Under the pieces are notes generated by a model that was not told where the DNA came from, made no database searches, and saw only the letters and a list, made by a program, of their open reading frames with translations. Shown here in pieces: positions 1-6,015 of a DNA stretch of 6,015 nucleotides. Every line of letters begins with the position of its first letter. Position 1 is the stretch's first letter. The position numbers were made by a program, and so were the translations under genes. The DNA is from Beijerinckiaceae bacterium (GTDB lineage: Bacteria; Pseudomonadota; Alphaproteobacteria; Rhizobiales; Beijerinckiaceae): NCBI GenBank assembly GCA_027311205.1, contig DAICZI010000125.1, forward strand, positions 1 to 6,015. Direction: 5' to 3'.

Positions 1-36
1 GTGCAGGAAGCCTATCTTGGAAAAGAAGCCGCATGA
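1..36 (+). CDS. 3' end of a livG-like ABC transporter ATP-binding protein (partial)
   Basis: Frame 1 from the first base reads VQEAYLGKEAA and then a TGA stop at 34-36. A C-terminus of the form V-x-E-A-Y-L-G is characteristic of LivG-type ATPases of branched-chain amino acid (HAAT family) ABC transporters, and the next gene is livF-like, which is the usual livG-livF order. Only 11 codons are inside the window, so the call rests on that tail and on synteny. The stop overlaps the livF start as ATGA (33-36), which indicates one operon with translational coupling. Confidence 0.75.
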   Translation: MQEAYLGKEAA

Positions 37-752
37 CCCCGCTTGTTGCCACTGGCCTCAACACATTTTACGGCAAGAGCCACATCCTGCACGGGGTGGG
101 GCTGGAATTGCGCGAGGGCGAGATTGTCGCGCTGCTCGGGCGCAATGGTGCCGGCAAAACCACGACCATCCGCTCGCTGATGGGTCTGACGCCGCCCAAA
201 AGCGGCACGGTAAAGTTTTTCGATCAGGACACGACGCACATGCCGAGCTTCAAGCTCGCCGCGCTGGGCGTCGGCTATGTGCCTGAGGGGCGGCGGATTT
301 TCACTAATCTGACGGTTGAGGAAAATCTGAAGGTGCCGGATGGCCTGCCGGGGCCCTGGGACATTCCCCGTGTTTACAAGCTGTTTCCGCGTCTTGCCGA
401 GCGCAAGAGCAACAAGGGCAGCCAGCTTTCGGGCGGTGAGCAGGAGATGCTGTCGATTTCCCGCGCACTGCTGCTCAATCCGAAACTGCTGATGCTCGAT
501 GAGCCCTCGCAGGGTCTGGCCCCGCTGATTGTGGAAGAAGTGTTCAAGATCGTCGTCGCTGCGCGGGCTGAGGGCATGTCGGTGCTGCTGGTCGAACAGA
601 ATGTCCGCGCTGCTGTGGCCATCGCCGACCGCGCCTATGTGCTTGAGGACGGCAAGGTGGTCTATGAAGGCAACGCCGCCGAATTTGGCCGCGATGAGGA
701 ACGGGTGCGCGAACTCGCCGGTGCCAGCGCCGCCAAGTGGGACCTCGACTGA
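33..752 (+). CDS. livF: LivF-like ABC transporter ATP-binding protein (HAAT family)
   Basis: This is a complete 239-residue protein, the normal LivF length. It is a cytoplasmic ATPase that would pair with LivG to energise a LivHM-type permease fed by a periplasmic binding protein. Visible motifs are Walker A GRNGAGKTT (36-44), the LivF-typical YVPEGRRIF (82-90) where other ABC ATPases have a Q-loop, the signature LSGGEQEM (132-139), Walker B LLMLDEPS (152-159), and LLVEQN (185-190), where this family carries EQN instead of the H-loop histidine. The ATG at 33 overlaps the livG stop. The only Shine-Dalgarno candidate is a weak purine run at 21-28, consistent with coupling to livG. The family transports branched-chain amino acids, but relatives carry amides, urea or aromatic acids, so the substrate cannot be read from this subunit. 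The neighbouring pobA makes an aromatic acid plausible (inference). Confidence 0.93.
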   Translation: MTPLVATGLNTFYGKSHILHGVGLELREGEIVALLGRNGAGKTTTIRSLMGLTPPKSGTVKFFDQDTTHMPSFKLAALGVGYVPEGRRIFTNLTVEENLKVPDGLPGPWDIPRVYKLFPRLAERKSNKGSQLSGGEQEMLSISRALLLNPKLLMLDEPSQGLAPLIVEEVFKIVVAARAEGMSVLLVEQNVRAAVAIADRAYVLEDGKVVYEGNAAEFGRDEERVRELAGASAAKWDLD

Positions 753-769
753 GCCCAGGAACCGGCTGC

Positions 770-787
770 GGCGGTTGTCGAGCCGCC
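770..787. other. Hairpin between the convergent livF and pobA genes
   Basis: GGCGGTT (770-776) can pair with AGCCGCC (781-787), giving a seven-pair stem with one G-U and a GTCG tetraloop. It lies 17 bases after the livF stop in the 99-base gap between convergent genes, where a terminator is expected. No T-run follows on either strand, so it is not a classical intrinsic terminator. I see nothing else in 753-851. Confidence 0.3.
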
Positions 788-851
788 CGGCCAGCGGTGC
801 AAGGTGCTTCAGGCCGGTGCTGCTTCGACCCAGAGCTGCTTCAGCCAAGCG

Positions 852-2039
<1,188 letters not shown>

Positions 2040-2041
2040 TC

Positions 2042-2062
2042 ATGATTATAAGCAGTAATCAT
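2042..2062. promoter_or_regulatory. Perfect 7-7-7 inverted repeat, putative operator of pobA
   Basis: ATGATTA (2042-2048) and TAATCAT (2056-2062) are exact reverse complements separated by seven bases. Arms of this size about 14 bp apart centre to centre fit a dimeric helix-turn-helix regulator. One arm overlaps the TATAAT -10 hexamer of the predicted pobA promoter, so a bound protein would block polymerase, which implies repression. The AT-rich element stands out in otherwise GC-rich DNA. The regulator is not in the window and its family cannot be told from the site. A chance dyad in an AT-rich promoter is the alternative. Confidence 0.5.
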
Positions 2063-2074
2063 TTATTTTGGGAA
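2045..2074 (-). promoter_or_regulatory. Predicted pobA promoter
   Basis: On the minus strand a consensus -10 TATAAT (2050-2045) lies 18 bases downstream of TTCCCA (2074-2069), which matches the TTGACA -35 at four of six positions. Transcription would start near 2038-2041, leaving a leader of only about 15 bases that holds little besides the AGGAGG. A weak -35 next to a perfect -10 is typical of promoters needing an activator or controlled by a repressor. Confidence 0.5.
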
Positions 2075-2111
2075 GCAGCGCGCGGTGAAGTTCGCTTGGC
2101 GGCTGCATCCC

Positions 2112-2137
2112 GCTGTAACAGACTTGCTGTAACAGAC
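2112..2137. repeat. Tandem 12-bp direct repeat with internal dyads
   Basis: GCTGTAACAGAC occurs at 2112-2123 and again, identical, at 2126-2137, giving a 14-bp period with TT between the copies. Each unit contains CTGT-A-ACAG, a nine-base dyad (2113-2121 and 2127-2135). The array lies about 75-95 bases upstream of the predicted pobA start site and about 60-85 bases before the start codon of the divergent membrane protein gene, so it could serve either promoter. It may be a double regulator site or a recent small tandem duplication. Confidence 0.55.
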
Positions 2138-2185
2138 CGGCAACCAATTTTGCGTAGCACCTGACTGGGGCCGTTCATGTCGGCC

Positions 2186-2191
2186 AAAGGA
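2186..2191 (+). promoter_or_regulatory. Ribosome binding site of the STT3-like gene
   Basis: AAAGGA lies seven bases before the ATG at 2199. It supports that start over the out-of-frame ATG at 2177. I could not identify a convincing -35/-10 pair for this gene in 2025-2185. Confidence 0.6.
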
Positions 2192-2198
2192 TTTCCGC

Positions 2199-4040
2199 AT
2201 GTCAGATACCACGCATGGTCCCGCCGCTTTTGTCGAGCGCGGTGATGCCCCAGCCGCCGGATCGGGGCAGACGCTGGGTGTGCTGGCCAGTCTGCCGGGT
2301 GCGGTGACGCTGGCCTTCATCATCGGTGTGCTGTTTGATCGAGCCCAGATCATCGCAGTCTGGCGTCATGGCTTTTTTGCTGACACGGATGATGCGATGC
2401 GATTGGCGCAGACACGGGCCTGGCTGAATGGTCAGGGCTGGTTTGATTTGCGCGCGCATCTGCTGGGTCCGGCACCGGGCACGCTGATGCATTGGTCGCG
2501 CCTCGTCGATGTGCCGATTGGCCTGCTGCTGCGGCTGTTTGGTCTGGCCTTCAGCCCGGACACAGCCGAACGGTTGACGCGGATCACCTTGCCGCTGGCG
2601 CTTTACGCGTTGCTGCTGGTCATTTGCCTCGATATCGTGCGCCGCCTGCTCGGGCCGGCGGCGGTGCTGATTGCCGCGATTGGCCTGGCACTAAGCGGGG
2701 CGGCAGAACAATATTTCCAGGCAGGTCGACTGGACCATGATCATATCGCCATCGTGCTGATGGTGGCGACGCTGGCGCTGCAACTGCGGGCCTTTGATGC
2801 CGAGGCTCACCTGGCGGCCTGGGGCGCTGGCTTTCTGGCGGCCCTGCAACTGGCGGTCAGTCTGGAGACATTGCCTTTTGTGATGGTCAGCTTGGCGGCG
2901 TTGCCGCTGGCCTATCTGGTGTTGGGCGCGCCCATCGCGAGCAATTTGCGCCGGTTCAGTGTGGCGTTGATGCTGGGCCTTGCCCTGGGCTTTTTGGCTA
3001 CCGTGCCGGTGAGCCGCTATTTCGTGGCGGCTTGCGATGATTATTCTGTGGCGCACCTTGTTCCAGGGTTGCTAGGTGCTGGCCTGTGCCTTGGCCTCGC
3101 CGGTTATGCGCCTGAGCCGCGCGCCTGGCTGCGCCGCGCGATGGCCGGGCTGGGGTGTGGCGCGGCGGTTATTGCCAGCGTCGGGCTTTTGTTTCCGCAA
3201 TGCCTCGGCAGCCCCCTGGATGGGATGGATCCATTCTTGCGCCATATATGGCTGCCCTATGTCAGCGAGGCGCGGCCATTCCTTGTGCTTTTGCAAAAAT
3301 CGCCGCATCAGGCAGCCATCTATATCCCGCCGGTGCTGCTTGGCTTTTCCGGCGCGGTTTGGGCCGCTGTGCGGTTCGAGGGTACTGATCGGTTACGCTG
3401 GGTGATCATCAGCCTGATGATTGCCACGGGCATTGCGATCACCTTCTGGGCGTCGCGCGGGATTGGCGAGGTGATGCCGCTGGCGATGCTGGGCTTTACC
3501 GCTTTGCTGACACCCCTGGCCGAGCGGTTGATCGCGTCGGGCAAAGCCATGGCCGGGGTGCTGGTTATCGCCTTGTGCCTGACAGGCTGCCCCATGATCT
3601 ATGCCCTTGCGTGGCCCGCAACCCCCAAGCTCGCGAGCCTTCGACGAGCCGCCAGGGCGGCTGCCTGCGACAATGCCGAGGCTTTCACCGCCATTGCCGC
3701 CCTGCCGCGCGGCACGATCCTGACCCCCTTCGATATTGGCGCGATGTTTTTGGCTCGCACCAAAGACCGCATCATTGCCGCGCCGTTTCACCGCGACGCT
3801 TTCGGGATGAAAGCTTCGCTGGCCGCGTTCAGGGCCACGCCTGATGTTGCCAAAGTGATCGTGGCGACCACAGGCGCAAATTATCTGGCTTACTGCCCCG
3901 GTGCTACTGACATTCGCTTCTCTGGAAAAGGTGCACCGGCCAGCCTTGCAAGCCAGCTTGAAGCTGGCAATGTTCCGTCATGGCTCACACCGCTGCGCCT
4001 GGCGACGCCTTTCAGGGTGTTCAGGATCAACATTCCGTAA
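2199..4040 (+). CDS. Polytopic inner-membrane protein, GT-C/STT3-like, function unknown
   Basis: The 613-residue protein has a short polar N-terminus, roughly a dozen hydrophobic segments (about 31-49, 129-146, 151-168, 184-197, 205-243, 254-272, 286-303, 315-333, 373-391, 399-417, 421-440, 450-470) and a soluble C-terminal domain of about 140 residues. After the first membrane segment comes FFADTDDAMRLAQ (59-71), with acidic residues where GT-C enzymes such as STT3/AglB/PglB carry their first-loop catalytic Asp. A second motif, GRLDHDHIAIVL (176-187), resembles the G-x-x-D-H-H region of archaeal AglB. GWFD (80-83) and MHWSRLVD (97-104) recall uncharacterised alphaproteobacterial relatives. 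The C-terminal TPFDIGAMFLART and APFHRD (509-521, 528-533) sit where STT3 has its WWDYG domain, but WWDYG itself is absent. By analogy it would use a polyprenyl-linked sugar at the periplasmic face. This is inference, since the acceptor is unknown and no glycan genes adjoin. The start is set by AAAGGA. Confidence 0.85.
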   Translation: MSDTTHGPAAFVERGDAPAAGSGQTLGVLASLPGAVTLAFIIGVLFDRAQIIAVWRHGFFADTDDAMRLAQTRAWLNGQGWFDLRAHLLGPAPGTLMHWSRLVDVPIGLLLRLFGLAFSPDTAERLTRITLPLALYALLLVICLDIVRRLLGPAAVLIAAIGLALSGAAEQYFQAGRLDHDHIAIVLMVATLALQLRAFDAEAHLAAWGAGFLAALQLAVSLETLPFVMVSLAALPLAYLVLGAPIASNLRRFSVALMLGLALGFLATVPVSRYFVAACDDYSVAHLVPGLLGAGLCLGLAGYAPEPRAWLRRAMAGLGCGAAVIASVGLLFPQCLGSPLDGMDPFLRHIWLPYVSEARPFLVLLQKSPHQAAIYIPPVLLGFSGAVWAAVRFEGTDRLRWVIISLMIATGIAITFWASRGIGEVMPLAMLGFTALLTPLAERLIASGKAMAGVLVIALCLTGCPMIYALAWPATPKLASLRRAARAAACDNAEAFTAIAALPRGTILTPFDIGAMFLARTKDRIIAAPFHRDAFGMKASLAAFRATPDVAKVIVATTGANYLAYCPGATDIRFSGKGAPASLASQLEAGNVPSWLTPLRLATPFRVFRINIP

Positions 4041-4061
4041 CGCTTGCCGCCGCAGTTCCTG

Positions 4062-4607
4062 TCACCCCTGCACCAGCGGCGACGGCTTGATCTGCAAGGC
4101 CAATCCGGCGACCACCAGCACGACCCGCGCACATGTGGCGGCAAGATCCTGGTTCAAGCGGCCTTGCGCATCACGAAAGCGTCGCGCCAGGGCATTTTCG
4201 GGCACGATGCCCTGGCCAACTTCATTGCTGACAATCACGATCGGGCAGCGCGTGGCCTGAAGCGCTCTGGTGAGGGCATGCGTTGCGGTGGCGACGTCCT
4301 GCCCAGCGTGCATCACATTGGACAGCCAGAGCGTGGCGCAATCGATCAGGATGATTCGGCCCTTCTGCCCTTCCTCTGCCAGGGCACCCACAAGATCGAG
4401 CGGTTCTTCGCGCAACCGCCATTGTGGCCCGCGCTCCCGCTGGTGGCGGGCAATGCGCTGGCGCATTTCATCATCGCCCGGCTGGCCTGTGGCCAGAAAC
4501 AGCGGCACAAAGCCGGATGATTCGACAATAGTTTGCGCATGGGCACTCTTGCCCGAACGTGCGCCGCCAAGCACCAGCAGTGGAAACCGTTCGAGGGGTA
4601 TTGTCAT
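4062..4607 (-). CDS. cobU: Bifunctional adenosylcobinamide kinase / adenosylcobinamide-phosphate guanylyltransferase
   Basis: This cytoplasmic enzyme of late cobalamin synthesis (called CobP in the aerobic-pathway nomenclature) phosphorylates adenosylcobinamide and then transfers GMP to give AdoCbi-GDP for nucleotide-loop assembly. The 181 residues match the family's usual length. Walker A is GGARSGKS (14-21). RIARHQRERG (51-60) carries His55, which aligns with the guanylylated His46 of Salmonella CobU. LIDCATLWLSNVM (87-99) and SNEVGQGIVPEN followed by ARRFRD (127-146) are the conserved central and C-terminal blocks. The ATG at 4607 has no in-frame alternative upstream and only a poor Shine-Dalgarno sequence, which suggests coupling to upstream translation. 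It lies 28 bases after dnaA on the same strand and ends 21 bases from the convergent STT3-like gene. No other cob genes are in the window. Confidence 0.95.
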   Translation of the reverse strand: MTIPLERFPLLVLGGARSGKSAHAQTIVESSGFVPLFLATGQPGDDEMRQRIARHQRERGPQWRLREEPLDLVGALAEEGQKGRIILIDCATLWLSNVMHAGQDVATATHALTRALQATRCPIVIVSNEVGQGIVPENALARRFRDAQGRLNQDLAATCARVVLVVAGLALQIKPSPLVQG

Positions 4608-4633
4608 TACAGCACCCGGCGCGTCATCCGCAT
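4607..4633 (-). other. Possible eight-codon minicistron between dnaA and cobU
   Basis: Two bases after the dnaA stop an ATG opens a frame reading MRMTRRVL. Its TAA overlaps the cobU start as TAATG. No Shine-Dalgarno sequence precedes it. It could hand ribosomes from dnaA to the poorly led cobU start by termination and reinitiation, or it could be chance in a short spacer. It is unlikely to encode a functional peptide. Confidence 0.2.
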
Positions 4634-4635
4634 GA

Positions 4636-6015
4636 TCACGGGGAGGACGGGCTGGATTCGTCGAGCAGCAGGCGTTTCAGGAGATCGACTTCCTCGCCCA
4701 GTGCCTGATCCTGCGCCACGGTTCTTTCGATCTTGCGCACCGCGTGCAGCACCGTGGTGTGGTCGCGCCCGCCAAAACGGCGGCCAATTTCCGGCAAAGA
4801 GCGCAAGGTCAGCACCTTCGAGAGAAACATCGCCACCTGGCGCGGCTTCACGACCTGCGCTGTACGGCGCGACGACAGCAAATCGGCGCGCGAAATGTTG
4901 AAATGCACCGCCACCAGTTTCTGAATGTCTTCGATGCGGACGCGTTTGGGGTCGCGGGTGCGCACCAGATCGCGAATCGCCGCCTCGGCGGTTTCGACAT
5001 TGAGTGGCGCGTTGTTGAAGGAGACGTGCGCGAGCAGGCGGTTGATGGCACCTTCAAGGTCGCGGCCATTGGTCTGGATGGTGTTGGCAATATAGCTGAT
5101 GACCGAGGCGGGCACCTCAAATTGCGGGTTATGCACTTTGATCGTGTTGACGCGGCCTTGCAGGATGCGCACGCGCAGCGCCTCATCAAGCGCCCCCATT
5201 TCGACGCACAGACCACCACCCAGGCGTGAACGAACCCGTTCATCCACCGCCTCGATTTCGGAAGGTGGCCGGTCGGCGGCCACAACCACCTGCTTGCCTG
5301 CATCGAGCAAGGCATTGAGGATATGGCCGAACTCCTGCTGGATCACCTTGCCTTGCAAAAACTGCACGTCATCAATCAGCAGCATATCAATGGCGCGCAG
5401 CTTGTCCTTGAAGGCCATTGAGGATTGGGCTTTCAGTGCCACGACAAAACCGTGCATGAAACGCTCGGCGGTGAGATAGATCACACGATGTCCGGAGGCT
5501 TCTGCAAGGTGGGCAAGCGCTTGCAGCGCATGGGTTTTGCCGAGGCCGACATTGGCGTGAATATAGAGCGGATTATAGACCGGCGCGACACCTGCGGGTG
5601 CACGCGCCACCTGATGGGCTGCCGCATGGGCGAGCTGGTTGGAGCGGCCCACCAGGAAATTGGCGAAATTCAAACGTCGATCCAGGGGCGACCCCACCAA
5701 TTGATCATCAGCATCGGCCCGCGCGGCAACCTGGCTCGACGCGCCTTGCATGAATGGCGGGGCGACGGGTTGAACGGGCACGGGGGCGCGGACTGGCACC
5801 TGCTCGCTGGTGTGAACGCTGGGCGCTGGCATCTTTGTGCCGCTGCGCAGCGTTATCTGCACGCTTGTTACATCCGGCCATTCCACCGAGATCGCCTTGA
5901 GCAATTTGTCGGCATAATGCGATTGCAGCCAGCTTTTCAGAAAGGCCGTCGGCACGCTGAGCTGCGCCTGCGTGGCTTGCACGGCCACCAGCTCGAGGCG
6001 CGCGAACCAGGAATT
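4636..6015 (-). CDS. dnaA: Chromosomal replication initiator protein DnaA (N-terminus beyond window)
   Basis: DnaA binds origin DnaA boxes, forms an ATP-dependent oligomer and melts the origin. The 459 residues present (numbered from the right edge) begin inside domain I at NSWFARLEL, corresponding to about residue 23 of E. coli DnaA. An internal GTG at 5988 is not the start, because the conserved frame continues upstream to the edge. A Pro/Val-rich linker (domain II, about 60-115) leads to AAA+ domain [17 protein letters not shown] (120-133), Walker A ANVGLGKT (154-161), Walker B LLIDD (212-216), sensor I AADRPP (246-251), the Box VII arginine finger in RSRL (Arg264) and sensor II in [11 protein letters not shown] (Arg318). 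Domain IV ends with the DnaA signature [16 protein letters not shown] (415-430). All key residues are intact, so it looks functional. Walker A starts with Ala in place of the commoner Gly, which the motif tolerates. It is followed by cobU after 28 bases. Promoter and start lie outside the window. Confidence 0.96.
   Translation of the reverse strand, partial: NSWFARLELVAVQATQAQLSVPTAFLKSWLQSHYADKLLKAISVEWPDVTSVQITLRSGTKMPAPSVHTSEQVPVRAPVPVQPVAPPFMQGASSQVAARADADDQLVGSPLDRRLNFANFLVGRSNQLAHAAAHQVARAPAGVAPVYNPLYIHANVGLGKTHALQALAHLAEASGHRVIYLTAERFMHGFVVALKAQSSMAFKDKLRAIDMLLIDDVQFLQGKVIQQEFGHILNALLDAGKQVVVAADRPPSEIEAVDERVRSRLGGGLCVEMGALDEALRVRILQGRVNTIKVHNPQFEVPASVISYIANTIQTNGRDLEGAINRLLAHVSFNNAPLNVETAEAAIRDLVRTRDPKRVRIEDIQKLVAVHFNISRADLLSSRRTAQVVKPRQVAMFLSKVLTLRSLPEIGRRFGGRDHTTVLHAVRKIERTVAQDQALGEEVDLLKRLLLDESSPSSP

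Noticed and set aside
12..848. A 278-residue open frame on the minus strand covering livF
   Set aside because: It is antisense to a clearly recognised LivF with all ABC motifs. It shows no recognisable domain and is a shadow of GC-biased codon use.
2112..2137. CRISPR-like or insertion-sequence-end interpretation of the tandem 12-mers
   Set aside because: There are only two units with a two-base spacer, with no transposase, cas gene or target duplication nearby.
3579..3593. LTGCP (residues 461-465) in the STT3-like protein as a lipobox
   Set aside because: It is deep inside the protein at the end of a late membrane segment, not after an N-terminal signal peptide.
4041..4061. Terminator between the convergent STT3-like and cobU genes
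   Set aside because: The 21-base gap has no stem followed by a T-run on either strand.
4044..4520. A 158-residue open frame on the plus strand across cobU
   Set aside because: It lies antisense to cobU, whose motifs are all intact, and its translation is low-complexity and unrecognisable.
4636..5988. DnaA starting at the internal GTG at 5988
   Set aside because: The frame stays open to the window edge and encodes the conserved domain I residues NSWFARLEL. The gene is therefore cut by the window and not short.

Overview
The window looks like an ordinary chromosomal segment of an alphaproteobacterium, most likely a member of the Hyphomicrobiales (Rhizobiales). The reasons are a GC-rich composition with matching codon use in all genes, an alphaproteobacterial-type DnaA with a Pro/Val-rich linker, a Liv-type ABC transporter beside an aromatic-acid hydroxylase, and a cobalamin-salvage CobU/CobP. 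The order is an inference from protein character and was not tested by a search.

Layout. Positions 1-752 (+) hold the last codons of a livG-like gene, overlapping by four bases (ATGA) a complete livF-like ATPase gene. Converging on it is pobA (852-2024, -), encoding 4-hydroxybenzoate 3-monooxygenase with every active-site residue I could compare at its familiar number. A 174-base divergent intergenic region (2025-2198) contains the pobA ribosome binding site and a consensus -10 lying inside a perfect 7-7-7 inverted repeat. It also contains a 12-bp tandem direct repeat whose units carry CTGT-A-ACAG dyads. Rightward from it runs a 613-residue polytopic membrane protein gene (2199-4040, +) that resembles the GT-C/STT3 (oligosaccharyltransferase-like) superfamily but has no recognised function. 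Tail to tail with it, 21 bases away, is cobU/cobP (4062-4607, -). Upstream of that on the same strand is dnaA (4636 to the right edge, -), which lacks its N-terminus because the window ends. The 28-base gap between dnaA and cobU contains an eight-codon minicistron that bridges the two genes.

How the genes relate. The Liv-type ATPase and PobA could form an uptake-and-attack unit for aromatic acids (4-hydroxybenzoate to protocatechuate). However, they are convergent, so they are not one operon. The STT3-like protein would act at the inner membrane on lipid-linked sugars, if it is a glycosyltransferase at all. DnaA and CobU are housekeeping proteins whose adjacency is probably positional, although the spacing suggests co-transcription.

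I found no RNA genes, mobile elements, CRISPR arrays or DnaA-box clusters. The least explained items are the STT3-like protein and the two dyad/repeat elements in the pobA control region.
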